From Spirosoma agri (GTDB lineage: Bacteria; Bacteroidota; Bacteroidia; Cytophagales; Spirosomataceae), in NCBI RefSeq assembly GCF_010747415.1, contig NZ_JAAGNZ010000001.1:2542001-2606000 (forward strand): a DNA stretch of 64,000 nucleotides. Direction: 5' to 3'. A program made the position numbers and the translations under genes. Below the pieces are notes generated by a model, which made no database searches, was not told the DNA's origin, and saw nothing but the letters and a program-made list of their open reading frames with translations. Shown here piece after piece: positions 8,802 through 18,250 of the stretch. The first letter of the stretch is position 1, and the number at the start of each line of letters is the position of its first letter.

Positions 8802-9113
8802 ATGAATCTCACTGAAGCTACTGTTAAAAATAATACCCACCGTACCCGTTTTGAGCTGGAAACGGAGGGCAAATTATCCATTGTGGTTTACCAGAACGTT
8901 GACGACGAAACGTTGGCCCTTACGCATACCGAAGTTGATCCGAGTCTGGAAGGAAAGGGTGTTGGATCCCATCTGGTCGAGGGTGTATTGACGTACGTGG
9001 AGCAAAACAACCTTAAAATCGTGCCACTGTGCCCATTCATATCGGTCTACATCAAGCGGCATCCGGACTGGAACCGTGTTGTGTCAACGGCGTATACGGC
9101 CAGCGATTTCTGA
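8802..9113 (+). CDS. Small GNAT-like N-acetyltransferase (YjdJ / acetyltransf_CG type)
   Basis: 103 residues. The block TEVDPSLEGKGVGSHLVEGV is a GNAT acetyl-CoA-binding loop, and VPLCPFISVYIKRHPDW is the hallmark ending of the short YjdJ-type family, which lacks the first strands of full GNAT enzymes. The substrate of this family is not established. The gene is divergent from the WYL regulator and convergent with the barrel gene at 9156, only 42 nt away. Confidence 0.9.
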   Translation: MNLTEATVKNNTHRTRFELETEGKLSIVVYQNVDDETLALTHTEVDPSLEGKGVGSHLVEGVLTYVEQNNLKIVPLCPFISVYIKRHPDWNRVVSTAYTASDF

Positions 9114-9155
9114 CAAACTACCCATTGACGTCGTTTTATAAGGGGATAAGCGGCT

Positions 9156-9857
9156 TTATTTTTTGCTATATCGGGGTGGATGGATGGGCGAGATTCGGGC
9201 TTTGCGGGTGGCGGCCTTCCATACATCCGAAAAAAAATTGGGGTAAAGGGTCACGCCAACGCTGTAATACGTACCGTTGAAATTCTGGTTGATGTCGGTC
9301 TGGAACACCGATATACGATAGCCGATCTGCGCACTAAATCCGACCCAGCGCGTTGCTTTCCACTGACCATATACCCCTGCCTGTATGGGGACGAAAAAAT
9401 CGCGCTTTGTGCGGTCGATCTGCACTTCCTGCCGGAGGTCCAATGGCAGCGCGTAGGCAACCCCGCCCCCTATTTCAACCGGAATACTGACCAGCCAATG
9501 TTTATTGTTGATCATGTTCCACCAGTATTGGAGGTTCATAAACCACATGTCTGTGCGCGTGTAGTAGCCAAGGTTAATGCGCCGGGCGGCATCACGATGC
9601 CAGTCGATCAGTTTCAGATAGGTTGCGTAACTTATCCAGTAGTAACCCAGCGTCAGCTGATGTTTTTTGACGCCAAACTCAATACCCGCATTTACACCCC
9701 ACACATTGACGGCCTGACTTTCCAGGAACGAATTTCGAAAATCAAGGTTAAAGGCCGGTCTTATTTTTGGGCGTAGGTGTGTGGATGAGTCGACCGGGGC
9801 GAGCGAATCAGGTATCGGATTGACCAGACAGAAGGCGAGTAGCAACGTAGAGAACAT
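9156..9857 (-). CDS. Putative outer-membrane beta-barrel protein
   Basis: 233 residues with a short hydrophobic N-terminal signal (FSTLLLAFCLVNPIPDSLA). The rest is rich in aromatic residues with alternating strands such as HQLTLGYYWISYATYL, WFMNLQYWWNMI and WVGFSAQIGYRISVF. This resembles a small, roughly eight-strand barrel. I do not recognise a named family. The C-terminal tail (KARISPIHPPRYSKK) is basic and not strand-like, which is slightly odd for a barrel. Confidence 0.6.
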   Translation of the reverse strand: MFSTLLLAFCLVNPIPDSLAPVDSSTHLRPKIRPAFNLDFRNSFLESQAVNVWGVNAGIEFGVKKHQLTLGYYWISYATYLKLIDWHRDAARRINLGYYTRTDMWFMNLQYWWNMINNKHWLVSIPVEIGGGVAYALPLDLRQEVQIDRTKRDFFVPIQAGVYGQWKATRWVGFSAQIGYRISVFQTDINQNFNGTYYSVGVTLYPNFFSDVWKAATRKARISPIHPPRYSKK

Positions 9858-9927
9858 AACGCTGATCTAACCCGGAAAATGGCTGTCTGGTTAAAATATT
9901 GATTGAGCGTTCATGGACAAACACCGA

Positions 9928-10821
9928 TCAGAACGGTTGTTTGTCCGTTTTATGGGTCGGACACTGTTCAGAACGCAATTGTTTGGTGGTCTTCCGTGAG
10001 CCATCGTGACTCCAACCCGGCGGGCCAAACATATAACCCAGTGCCTGTTTGATTGATCCCGCCTTTCGTACATCCTGGCCAATAGCGAGCCATTCGTGGA
10101 AGGCAATGCGAACGGGATTATGGGAACCGACATTGGCTGTCAGCCCATACGTCGGTCGATCGCGTTCGTGGGCAAACGTGCCAAACAGGCGGTCCCAGAT
10201 GATAAGAACACCCGCATGATTTTTATCCAGATAGTCCAGATCGGAGCCGTGATGCACCCGATGATGCGAAGGAGTGTTGAAAATAAACTCGATCGGAGCC
10301 GGAAATTTGTTGATGTGCTCGGTGTGTATCCAGAACTGATACAATAGACTAATGGCCTGCATCGTCATGATCGCAACGGGCGAGAAACCCACGAGGGGCA
10401 GCCAGATCCAGAAAATAAAGGCCCCGCTGAGCGTTCCCGTCCAGGTTTGCCGAAGGGCTGTACCCAGGTTATATTTCATGGACGAATGATGCACGACATG
10501 GGAAGCCCAGAAATAGCGGCTGCTGTGGCTGATGCGATGAAACCAGTAATAGCTGAAATCGTCGGCAAAAAACAAGAGAACCCACGCCCACCATTGTGTC
10601 ATATCGATGGTGAACAGGCGAAACTGGTAAACCAGTGAGTAAGCCCCGAATACGATTACCTTACCAACAAACCCGACAATAACATTGCCAATGCCCATCG
10701 ACAGGCTGCTGGCCGTATCCTTTGCTTCATAGTAGTCTTTCTGCTGAATGGCCGTTAGTATAACTTCGGCTATCAGCAGCAGAACAAAGCCCGGAATCGC
10801 ATATTGAATCAGGTCTTTCAT
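9928..10821 (-). CDS. Sterol desaturase / fatty acid hydroxylase family protein
   Basis: Integral membrane di-iron enzyme of 297 residues. The three histidine clusters of the family are present: HRISH, HVVHHSS and HHRVHHG, in the right order between hydrophobic helices. An N-terminal helix (YAIPGFVLLLIAEVILTAI) starts the protein, and a DRLFGTF motif follows the last cluster, as in other bacterial members. Such enzymes hydroxylate or desaturate lipids; the lipid here is unknown. The C-terminus after residue about 255 is polar and basic. Confidence 0.9.
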   Translation of the reverse strand: MKDLIQYAIPGFVLLLIAEVILTAIQQKDYYEAKDTASSLSMGIGNVIVGFVGKVIVFGAYSLVYQFRLFTIDMTQWWAWVLLFFADDFSYYWFHRISHSSRYFWASHVVHHSSMKYNLGTALRQTWTGTLSGAFIFWIWLPLVGFSPVAIMTMQAISLLYQFWIHTEHINKFPAPIEFIFNTPSHHRVHHGSDLDYLDKNHAGVLIIWDRLFGTFAHERDRPTYGLTANVGSHNPVRIAFHEWLAIGQDVRKAGSIKQALGYMFGPPGWSHDGSRKTTKQLRSEQCPTHKTDKQPF

Positions 10822-10890
10822 GTTTTTTCTGATCGTAGTGCAATTTAGCAGATATCGGAGAGGTTATCAACTACCATACATTCAGCATCA

Positions 10891-10942
10891 CAAAGCGGCA
10901 CCCGGCAAACAGAGATAACGCTGTTTACCGGGTGCCGCTTTG
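10891..10942 (-). terminator. Terminator-like hairpin downstream of rho
   Basis: A 22-bp stem with one mismatch (10891-10912 with 10921-10942) just after the rho stop codon on the minus strand. The following T-tract is weak. Confidence 0.65.
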
Positions 10943-10959
10943 CTTGTTATGGAATTGAC

Positions 10960-13254
10960 TTACCGATTCATCGAAATCAGGAACTCTTCGTTCGTGCGGG
11001 TCCCTTTCATGCGGTCCAGCAGGAAGTCCATCGTTTCCATGGGGTTCATATCGGCCATGTGTTTGCGCAGAATCCAGACACGTTGCAGCGTTTCTTTATC
11101 CAGCAACAAATCCTCCCGACGCGTACCCGAGGCCATCACATCAACGGCTGGGTAAACCCGTTTGTTGGCGAGCTTACGGTCGAGCTGGAGTTCCATGTTG
11201 CCCGTACCTTTGAATTCTTCAAAAATTACCTCGTCCATCTTCGAACCGGTGTCGATCAGGGCCGTTGCGATAATCGTCAGCGAGCCACCATTTTCAACGT
11301 TCCGGGCTGCCCCGAAGAATCGTTTTGGCCGGTGCAGCGCGTTGGCATCGACACCACCCGACAGAATTTTACCCGATGACGGAACAACGGTGTTGTAAGC
11401 CCGCGCCAGACGTGTGATCGAATCGAGCAGGATCACCACATCATGACCACATTCAACCATTCGCTTGGCTTTTTCCAGTACCATACTCGACACTTTGACG
11501 TGTCGGTCGGCCTGTTCATCGAACGTTGACGAGATCACTTCGGCATTCACGCTGCGTGCCATGTCCGTCACTTCTTCAGGACGTTCATCGATCAGCAGCA
11601 CGATCAGATATACCTCGGGGTGATTCTTGGTGATGGCGTTCGCAATCTCTTTTAACAGGACTGTTTTGCCCGTTTTAGGCTGCGCTACGATCATACCACG
11701 CTGTCCTTTCCCGATAGGAGCGAACAAGTCCAGCACACGCGACGAATAATTTTCGGGGCGATTACTGAGGTGAAGTTGCTCTTCCGGAAAGAGGGGAGTC
11801 AGGTATTCGAAGGGAATCCGGTCGCGGATTTCTTCGGTCGTTTTACCGTTGACGGTCGAAACACGAAGCAGCGCAAAGTATTTTTCCCCTTCTTTCGGTG
11901 GGCGAATGGCACCCCGTACTGTATCACCCGTTTTCAACCCAAAGAGTTTGATCTGCGATGGCGAAACGTAAATATCATCGGGGCTGGCCAGGTAGTTATA
12001 ATCCGCAGAACGCAGGAAGCCATAGCCCCCATCCTGCATGATTTCCAGCACGCCTTCGTTGTCAATGATGCCGTCGAATTCGCGGATGTGCTGATTATAT
12101 TGACGCCGTATCTTGTTCTGGTATTCCTGAGCCTCCCGCGTAGCCTGCGTTACCGGGGCCTGCTGCTGTGCTTGTGGCTGTTGGCCAGGCTGCTGCGTTT
12201 CGGCAGGTGTTTCCGTTTGCTGGTTGCCCGCTTCAACGGACGACGTTTCCGAATTACCGTCATTGGTTGGCTGAAGGTTGGTGTTGGCAACGTTGTCATC
12301 CGACACAACCGTTGGTGTCAAAAATTCTTCTTCGGGCTGTCCGTTGAAATTTATGGCGGCATCATCGGCTACAGCACGTTGATTACGAGGTCGTTGGTCA
12401 CGAGAGTTGCGGTCTGGTGTTGCACCATCCCGCTGGTTGAAATCCCGGCGGTTCGATGTCGTATCGCGCTGTCCGCGGTCGGGCGTACCCGTATCCCGTG
12501 ATCCGGCATCCCGGTTTTGGTCCAGGCGGGGCCGCACGTTTGTATCACGTGATCCAGACTGCGATCCGTCGGGCCGTTGGTTGCGCTGACGATTCAGGTC
12601 AGTCCGTTGATTTGGATTCGTCGTTCGGTCATTCCGCTGACCGGTTTCCGTTGAGCGGAACGAAGGATTGCCGCTGTTGCGATCGCGGGCACTGTCAGTC
12701 CGGTTTCGGGTAACAGATGGCGTTGGCTCAGGTGCGGGTGTATCAGTATTCTCTGTTGACGCAACGGCGGCCTCTACGGGGCTATTCTCCGTGCTTTCCG
12801 AAGCCGCGGGTAACGGTTGGGTGTCGCTTGGGAATGTTCCCGGTGCCGTTTCGATCGGTGTGGAATCGGCAGTCACCGTCATGCCATCTTCTGGAGTAGG
12901 TGCTGGAAGATCGGAGGCATCGGCATCACGCCGAACGCGCTGACGGGTACGAATAGTGGCCGTACTATCCGCCAGTACGGGAGTTTCGCCAGCAGGCTGC
13001 TCAGATTGAGTCGTTTCAACGGGTGACGCATCAGCAGCCGGTGTGGCTTTGATCCGACGACCGCGTCGTGGAGCTTCATCGGCCGGGGCTACTTCTTCCA
13101 CTCCTTCCGCACTGGGGCTCTCAGACTGTTGTTTTATAATTTCGTATACGAGTTTTTCTTTGGTGAATTTGGTAACGTTACGAATACCAAATTGCTCAGC
13201 AATAGGATGAAGCTCGGATAAAAGCTTCTTATCTAATTCTTCTTTCTTAAACAT
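10960..13254 (-). CDS. rho: Transcription termination factor Rho with long disordered insertion
   Basis: RNA-dependent ATPase that ends transcription; 764 residues against about 420 in E. coli. Residues 1-45 are the Rho N-terminal helical domain. About 350 residues follow that are low-complexity and rich in Arg, Asn, Asp, Gln, Thr and Pro, with many NRD/RDT-like stretches. The RNA-binding cold-shock-like domain begins near residue 400 ([16 protein letters not shown]). The ATPase core has Walker [16 protein letters not shown], Walker [17 protein letters not shown], and loop [20 protein letters not shown]. The core is complete, so the enzyme should be active. Large insertions between these domains are known in other bacteria and are often linked to RNA binding or condensation. 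The leader is long (about 345 nt). Confidence 0.97.
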   Translation of the reverse strand: MFKKEELDKKLLSELHPIAEQFGIRNVTKFTKEKLVYEIIKQQSESPSAEGVEEVAPADEAPRRGRRIKATPAADASPVETTQSEQPAGETPVLADSTATIRTRQRVRRDADASDLPAPTPEDGMTVTADSTPIETAPGTFPSDTQPLPAASESTENSPVEAAVASTENTDTPAPEPTPSVTRNRTDSARDRNSGNPSFRSTETGQRNDRTTNPNQRTDLNRQRNQRPDGSQSGSRDTNVRPRLDQNRDAGSRDTGTPDRGQRDTTSNRRDFNQRDGATPDRNSRDQRPRNQRAVADDAAINFNGQPEEEFLTPTVVSDDNVANTNLQPTNDGNSETSSVEAGNQQTETPAETQQPGQQPQAQQQAPVTQATREAQEYQNKIRRQYNQHIREFDGIIDNEGVLEIMQDGGYGFLRSADYNYLASPDDIYVSPSQIKLFGLKTGDTVRGAIRPPKEGEKYFALLRVSTVNGKTTEEIRDRIPFEYLTPLFPEEQLHLSNRPENYSSRVLDLFAPIGKGQRGMIVAQPKTGKTVLLKEIANAITKNHPEVYLIVLLIDERPEEVTDMARSVNAEVISSTFDEQADRHVKVSSMVLEKAKRMVECGHDVVILLDSITRLARAYNTVVPSSGKILSGGVDANALHRPKRFFGAARNVENGGSLTIIATALIDTGSKMDEVIFEEFKGTGNMELQLDRKLANKRVYPAVDVMASGTRREDLLLDKETLQRVWILRKHMADMNPMETMDFLLDRMKGTRTNEEFLISMNR

Positions 13255-13847
13255 AAGGTGCAGGTTATCAAAAAACCTATAAATGGCCGTCTTTGCGGGA
13301 GTAGTGAAATAATGGAGTTGGTCGAACGAGGGAGGGAAGTTTATTATGCGGCTGTCTGTGGCTATACTACACGACCGGCATGATTGCCGATTGCCAAACT
13401 AAACTTACCTGGAAAGTTCAGAATACGTACGCAATGAAAATGAGTCAAATAATGAACGAGACGTAGTTTGCTTGATCCAAACACGAGAGTCTGGTGGGGC
13501 CAGACACGGTGGTTAACAAAAATGGTTGATTGGAAAATCGGAAATCCGTCGCAGCTATGGGTTACTACTTGGGAAGAGCATTACCTGCCAGCAGGTTTTA
13601 TACGAGCAAAGGTAACGTATTAATCCGGGTTTGTCAACATAACGCCATTTATATTCAGAATGTTTCGGGTTCGCGAAATGTTATTCGACAACGATACCAA
13701 AATGCCTGATATGATTCGGGGCTTCGAAAGGCCCAGAATTCCTTAAATTTCCTTAAATCAATAAAAATTGACAATGTTTGCACCCAAAACTGTCGTTACC
13801 TTTCGGACAGCAAGTTGTGTAAACAGCTTGCCGATTACTATTTGCGC
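13255..13847. other. Divergent intergenic region between rho and coaX, 593 bp
   Basis: It holds the rho promoter and the rho leader. Within the leader a perfect 6-bp hairpin with a 5-nt loop lies at 13489-13505. On the coaX side a weak promoter match occurs: TTTG at 13777-13780, then TACCTTTC at 13797-13804 after 16 nt. A direct repeat CCTTAAAT lies near 13741-13758. No ORF or known RNA gene is recognised. Confidence 0.5.
13607..13637 (-). promoter_or_regulatory. Promoter for rho
   Basis: On the minus strand, TTG (13637-13635), 20 nt, then TACCTTTG (13614-13607). Expected start is near 13600, which leaves a leader of about 345 nt before the rho ATG at 13254. Confidence 0.6.
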
Positions 13848-14618
13848 ATGAATCTGGTACTTGATTGGGGGAATTCGAGCCTGAAAACCGGGTGGTTCGA
13901 TGAATCGACCTTAGTTGATACAAGCAGTTATTTTTCGGTGGATTCGTTTCTGACCGACTTAGTCGATCGGCAGCAGCGGGGCTACGATCTGGAACAGGTA
14001 CTGGTTTCGTCTACGAGCCGTGCTACGGATGAAATACGATTGCTGTTGACGAGCGTGAAAAGGGAAATCCGGGTGCTGGACGCGCAAACGCCTATACCCA
14101 TACGAAAGGATTACGATACACCAACCACGCTTGGAACGGACCGTGTAGCTGCGGCTGTAGGAGCGATCACACGCTTTCCGGGGCAGGATTGTCTGGTATT
14201 TGATCTGGGTACCTGCCTGACTGCTGATCTGGTTGACCGTGAGGCTGTTTTCAGGGGTGGTCTTATTTCGCCTGGATTGCGAATGCGATTCCGGGCCATG
14301 CATGAGCAAACGGCGCGTCTGCCACTAATTGAACCGCCTGTCGATTGGCCGGCCCTGACCGCCCGGAACACACGGGATGCGATGCAGAGTGGTGTAATGA
14401 ACGGATTGGCCTTCGAGATGAATGGTATTGTTGATATGTATCGTCAGGAACGGCCTGATCTTGTCGTCGTGCTATGTGGTGGCGACGCATCCGCCTTTGA
14501 AAGTCGTCTGAAACAGCCGATATTTGCAGTGCCGGAGTTGGTGCTGGTGGGATTGAATCGAATTTTACGCTATAATGTTGAGAATTTACACGCGGATAAG
14601 CCGGGTACTATTCACTAG
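13848..14618 (+). CDS. coaX: Type III pantothenate kinase
   Basis: First enzyme of coenzyme A synthesis, phosphorylating pantothenate. 256 residues from the ATG at 13848; an in-frame TTG at 13815 would add residues that do not fit the family. The ASKHA phosphate loop is NLVLDWGNSSLKTGWF at the N-terminus. Further family blocks are TLGTDRVAAAVGA, VFDLGTCLTADLV and GGLISPGLRMRFRAMHEQTARLP. The last 44 nt overlap the start of the following barrel gene, which suggests translational coupling. The CoA bifunctional gene coaBC is about 7 kb away. Confidence 0.95.
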   Translation: MNLVLDWGNSSLKTGWFDESTLVDTSSYFSVDSFLTDLVDRQQRGYDLEQVLVSSTSRATDEIRLLLTSVKREIRVLDAQTPIPIRKDYDTPTTLGTDRVAAAVGAITRFPGQDCLVFDLGTCLTADLVDREAVFRGGLISPGLRMRFRAMHEQTARLPLIEPPVDWPALTARNTRDAMQSGVMNGLAFEMNGIVDMYRQERPDLVVVLCGGDASAFESRLKQPIFAVPELVLVGLNRILRYNVENLHADKPGTIH

Positions 14619-15891
14619 TTTGCTGGCCACTGCCGCGACGTCGCCGATCGTGCTGGCACAAGGATTAGGTAGTTCACCCTATTCAGCACTGGGCATTGGA
14701 GAGCTCTACCCAACTGGTAATGTCACAAATTTGGGCATGGGTGGCATTGGCATTAGCAACGCCAGCCCTTTTTACCTGAATCTGCAAAACCCAGCTCTGT
14801 TGGGAAGCCGCCCGCCCTACACCGTTTTTGAAGTTGGTCTGGTTGGCCAGTCAAAGACGATTAGCCAGAATATTGGCAATGAAACTCAGGTTCAGCGGAG
14901 CTTTGGCGGTAATCTGGGGTATCTGGCACTAGCCTTTCCGGCCAGTTCGCGTTGGAGCATGGCATTGAGCCTTAGGCCTTATACGTTTGTCAATTACGAC
15001 ATCACACAAACGAGCAGATTGGTCGGAACGACAGCGGCTGCTCAATACAATTACAGTGGCCGTGGCGGACTGAACAAGGCGTCGTTCGCAACCGGTTATC
15101 GATTGTACAAGAACATATTTGTGGGAGCGGAGGGCTCTTTTATGTTCGGCAACATCACGAATTCATCGGACGCACGGGTGGTCATTGAGCAGTTAGGCGT
15201 TGGTGCGCAGGATACGCGCGTCAACCGCCTGAGCCGTGCCAATTACAGTGATATCGTCTGGAAACTGGGCCTGGCCTGGCGTCCGAAGTTGAACCAGGAC
15301 TGGACGCTTAATTTGGGCGCTACGTATGACCCCGCTACAAAAGTTAAGGGCACGGAAACCGAGATTTACCAGCAAACTACGCTGGCGGGTCTGAACCTTG
15401 GTGTTGCTGACACACTTCGGAATAATGCTACCGGCCGTACAACTTTGCCCCAACAAGCGAACTTTGGTATCAGCATCGAACGGGCTAACCGCCTGCTGGT
15501 TGGTGTTGACGTTGGTTTCCAGCAATGGGGGAAATACAAAACACTAAATGATCAGTTGGGTAAGCTGAAGGACGGTATGAATGTGGCCGCTGGTATCGAG
15601 TACACACCGAAACCAAGCTCAAATAAATATACGGACTTGATCACTTATCGTGCTGGCTTTCAATACAATAAATTACCGTACGTCGTGCAGGGTGCGCAGA
15701 TCAACGATATCAACGGTAGCCTTGGTTTGTCACTGCCAGTGGGTGCTTACTACGTCAATCACGTAACGTTATCGGTTATCGGTGGTCAGCGCGGGGTGCT
15801 GTCAAGTACACAGATTCGGGAACAATACGTGCGCATTGCTATTGGATTCTCCCTAACGGACCGGTGGTTCCGTAAGCCAGTTATCGACTAA
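14575..15891 (+). CDS. Outer-membrane beta-barrel protein encoded between coaX and lptC
   Basis: 438 residues with a signal peptide (ISRVLFTSLLATAATSPIVLAQ). The mature start GLGSSPYSALGIGELYPTGN, then NLGMGGIGISNASPFYLNLQNPALL, resembles the beginning of FadL-like and PorV-like barrels. The remainder has alternating amphipathic strands and ends with a strand followed by the short tail RKPVID. The exact function is unknown. The start overlaps coaX by 44 nt, and the lptC ORF follows after about 65 nt, so the three are probably one operon. Co-location with lptC suggests an envelope role. Confidence 0.75.
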   Translation: MLRIYTRISRVLFTSLLATAATSPIVLAQGLGSSPYSALGIGELYPTGNVTNLGMGGIGISNASPFYLNLQNPALLGSRPPYTVFEVGLVGQSKTISQNIGNETQVQRSFGGNLGYLALAFPASSRWSMALSLRPYTFVNYDITQTSRLVGTTAAAQYNYSGRGGLNKASFATGYRLYKNIFVGAEGSFMFGNITNSSDARVVIEQLGVGAQDTRVNRLSRANYSDIVWKLGLAWRPKLNQDWTLNLGATYDPATKVKGTETEIYQQTTLAGLNLGVADTLRNNATGRTTLPQQANFGISIERANRLLVGVDVGFQQWGKYKTLNDQLGKLKDGMNVAAGIEYTPKPSSNKYTDLITYRAGFQYNKLPYVVQGAQINDINGSLGLSLPVGAYYVNHVTLSVIGGQRGVLSSTQIREQYVRIAIGFSLTDRWFRKPVID

Positions 15892-15956
15892 GCCGGGCCG
15901 ACCGACTGACCGGCGTAACTTGGTGCAGTCTGAGCCGCATCTACATGGGTTGTTTG

Positions 15957-16520
15957 ATGAACAGGAATCAGGTAGTGTCAAGATTGTTGCTTTTGCCATT
16001 GGTCATGAGTTGTCTGTTGATGGCTTGTGGTGAACCCAAACAGGCTAAAAAGGTAGAACCGTTCAACGGGCCAATCGAAGAAATCAACGATGTAAAACTG
16101 CTCTATAGCGAAGCCGCGCTATTAAAAGTGAAGCTAACGACGCCCAAGCAGTATCGCTATGTAAATGACGATCGTAAATACCCAAAGCCGGTCAATATTA
16201 TCTTCTACGGACCAACTGGCGAAGAGCTAACGACCATAAATTCAGACTCCGGGCGCTATGACAAAGCGAAAGATCTGTACACGGTGATGGGGCATGTGGT
16301 CGTCATCAACAAGCAAAAACAGGAGAAACTGCTCACACCGGAACTGAACTGGAACCCGGCTACCAAGAAAGTATTTACGGATAAACGGGTAGCGGTGATC
16401 AGTCAGCTCACCGGCGAAAAGTTATATGGTCTTGGTCTGGATGCCAATCAGGATTTTACGCAGTACTCCATTCGGAAACCAACCGGTGTCTTTAACGTCG
16501 AGGGGGGAGCCGGTCTTTAA
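15957..16520 (+). CDS. lptC: LPS export protein LptC (lipoprotein form)
   Basis: Periplasmic part of the lipopolysaccharide transport bridge. From the ATG at 15957 it has 187 residues; an in-frame ATG at 15945 adds four and is less suited to a signal peptide. The N-terminus (LLLLPLVMSCLLMACGE) ends in a lipobox with LMAC, so the protein is probably a lipoprotein rather than an N-anchored LptC as in E. coli. The jellyroll region shows EINDVKLLYSEAALLKVKLT, SDSGRYDKAKDLYTVMGHVVV and later LYGLGLDANQDFTQYSI, which is the LptC/OstA pattern. Confidence 0.88.
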   Translation: MNRNQVVSRLLLLPLVMSCLLMACGEPKQAKKVEPFNGPIEEINDVKLLYSEAALLKVKLTTPKQYRYVNDDRKYPKPVNIIFYGPTGEELTTINSDSGRYDKAKDLYTVMGHVVVINKQKQEKLLTPELNWNPATKKVFTDKRVAVISQLTGEKLYGLGLDANQDFTQYSIRKPTGVFNVEGGAGL

Positions 16521-16544
16521 ACAGGCATCAAAAACGCAGATACG

Positions 16545-16598
16545 GAAGAAGTGATCGGTGAAACGGCCTGTTAGGTCCGTGTCGCCGATCACTTCTTC
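16545..16598 (+). terminator. Terminator-like hairpin after lptC
   Basis: A 14-bp perfect stem (16545-16558 with 16585-16598) with a further small inner stem. It lies between convergent lptC and the cytochrome c gene and may serve both. No long T-tract. Confidence 0.6.
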
Positions 16599-16654
16599 AT
16601 GTATACGCTTAGCTGGATGACTAGTTGAACGGACTGAAAGCCAATTGGCTAAGC

Positions 16655-17077
16655 CTATTCCGGCGATTTGCACTCCTTAAGAGCAGCGGTTATCTTCTTG
16701 ACGTCGTACAGCTTCTTTTCTCCGCCCCAGGCATTGTAGATATAGGTTACGAGCTCGGCTACTTCCAGATCGCTAAGTTGCGGCTGTGGGGGCATAGGCC
16801 GGTTGTAGGGTTTACCATTGACAACAATGGGACCCCGCTGACCGTAGCGGATCAAGCAATAGACTTCCTGCTTGTTGGCCAGGTAATCAGACCCGGCGAT
16901 GGGCGGATACAAAGCGGCTAAACCCTCACCCTTAGCCTGATGGCAATTCGCGCAGTTGTTCTTGTAAATCAGAATACCTTCCGTAATGTACCGTTCCCGC
17001 TTCATCTCTTCCTCACTTTGGCAGGAAAGACTACCAACAAAAAGGGAAACAGCAGCAAGGCCGAGAAATCGCTTCAT
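16655..17077 (-). CDS. c-type cytochrome, single heme, lipoprotein
   Basis: 140 residues. The heme motif CANCHQ is followed by AKGEGLAALYPPIAGSDYL, and the distal Met lies in YNRPMPPQPQLSDLEVAELVTYI. The N-terminus LGLAAVSLFVGSLSC ends in a lipobox cysteine, so it is probably tethered to a membrane facing the periplasm. The start codon overlaps the stop of the SCO gene by 4 nt (ATGA), indicating translational coupling. The pair suggests a role in electron delivery to a copper oxidase. Confidence 0.92.
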   Translation of the reverse strand: MKRFLGLAAVSLFVGSLSCQSEEEMKRERYITEGILIYKNNCANCHQAKGEGLAALYPPIAGSDYLANKQEVYCLIRYGQRGPIVVNGKPYNRPMPPQPQLSDLEVAELVTYIYNAWGGEKKLYDVKKITAALKECKSPE

Positions 17078-17769
17078 CGCTTATACTCGGCCAGAAGCCG
17101 CTCCATATCACTCATTAACTTATCAACACCGTCTTCCGTCGTGCCGTCGTAAATACCACGAATATGCTTCTCTTTATCGACCAGTATAAACGCGCCACTG
17201 TGCACAACACCACCCGGTGCCGATGAATCCTGTTGCGCGGTAACCATATAGCTACCTTGCCCAATATCGTAGATCTTCTCTTTATCGCCCGTAACGAACA
17301 ACCACTGACGACCTGTTATTCCCAGATTATCGGCGAATTCCTTCAACACCGGTACTGAATCATGGGCCGGGTCAATGGTGTGCGACAATAAGGCCACCTG
17401 CGAGTTGTTCTTGAACTTTTCGTATACCCGCTTCAACTGCACCTTCATTTTCGGGCATATCGTTGGGCAGGAGGTGAAGAAGAAATCCGCGACGTAGATC
17501 TTTCCATCGAGATTTTTAGCCGTGACTGTATCACCGTATTGACTGACGAATTTAAAATCAGGAATCGTATGGTACACCGAGTCGGTAACCGGCTTCCCAT
17601 TTACCTTTTTGGTCACGACCTCCCGCTGACCCAGAATAGGGAGTTTTTCGTCCTCTGACTTACAACTGGCTCCAATAATCAGCAAGCTGAGTAACGTAAA
17701 CCAGTTTCTAGGGCTTCTGTAAAAACTGTACAGCTTCCTTGAGGCTACTGTTGACTTTCGCTTTAACAT
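17074..17769 (-). CDS. SCO1/SenC family copper chaperone, lipoprotein
   Basis: Thioredoxin-fold protein that delivers copper to the CuA site of cytochrome oxidase or acts as a thiol reductase. 231 residues. The copper-binding CxxxC is in FFFTSCPTICPKM, and the conserved histidine is in LLSHTIDPAHDS or near HSGAFILVD. A lipobox-like Cys lies in LLSLLIIGASCKS. The ATG at 17769 overlaps the upstream gene by 62 nt, longer than usual; no better start is visible. It is coupled to the cytochrome c gene downstream. Confidence 0.92.
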   Translation of the reverse strand: MLKRKSTVASRKLYSFYRSPRNWFTLLSLLIIGASCKSEDEKLPILGQREVVTKKVNGKPVTDSVYHTIPDFKFVSQYGDTVTAKNLDGKIYVADFFFTSCPTICPKMKVQLKRVYEKFKNNSQVALLSHTIDPAHDSVPVLKEFADNLGITGRQWLFVTGDKEKIYDIGQGSYMVTAQQDSSAPGGVVHSGAFILVDKEKHIRGIYDGTTEDGVDKLMSDMERLLAEYKR

Positions 17770-18166
17770 CGGTAATTAGATCTTTTTGCTGGTCCAGATA
17801 GCGTAGTGCATCATCCGACGGCAATTTGGCAAGCGTATCATTTTTGTAGTGATCCATCCAACTCATCATGAGGCTGTCGGCATCCGTCAAATTCTGCACA
17901 ATGCGTTTCGCCTGATCACGCTCTTCATCGATACGAAGCGTTGACGCGGCTGAAACAGCCGCTTTTGTACTGTCAAGGACCACGATACGCGCTTTTACCA
18001 GTTTACGCATTTTCATTACGTCATCCAGTAAGGGCATGACATCGTCATGAATGGCAAAAACGTCGTTCTCGGCCTGTTTGACAGTCTCTTCGCCGGATTT
18101 GGTACAGGCCCAGAACGATCCGCTGAGAACAAGAAATGAGAAAAAAAAGAGACTTGGTTTACGCAT
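17708..18166 (-). CDS. Small helical lipoprotein of unknown function upstream of SCO
   Basis: 152 residues. The signal peptide ends in a lipobox (VLSGSFWACTKS). The mature part is predicted all helical and charged, with DDVMPLLDDVMKMRKLVKAR, a central Ala-rich stretch and LMMSWMDHYKNDTLAKLPSD. It is the first gene of a tight three-gene unit with SCO and cytochrome c. I do not recognise a characterised family. The context suggests a role in respiratory copper or heme handling, by inference only. Confidence 0.7.
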   Translation of the reverse strand: MRKPSLFFFSFLVLSGSFWACTKSGEETVKQAENDVFAIHDDVMPLLDDVMKMRKLVKARIVVLDSTKAAVSAASTLRIDEERDQAKRIVQNLTDADSLMMSWMDHYKNDTLAKLPSDDALRYLDQQKDLITDVKAKVNSSLKEAVQFLQKP

Positions 18167-18250
18167 GGAGAAAATAGGGTTCTATGTGCAGCAGACTATA
18201 GTGAGTAGATGACCAGTCGGAACAGAACGAGTCTAGGCCCAGGTTTATCC

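Noticed and set aside
11770-12501. 243-residue plus-strand frame inside rho
   Set aside because: Antisense to the RNA-binding and insertion part of Rho; it arises from codon bias and has no family likeness.
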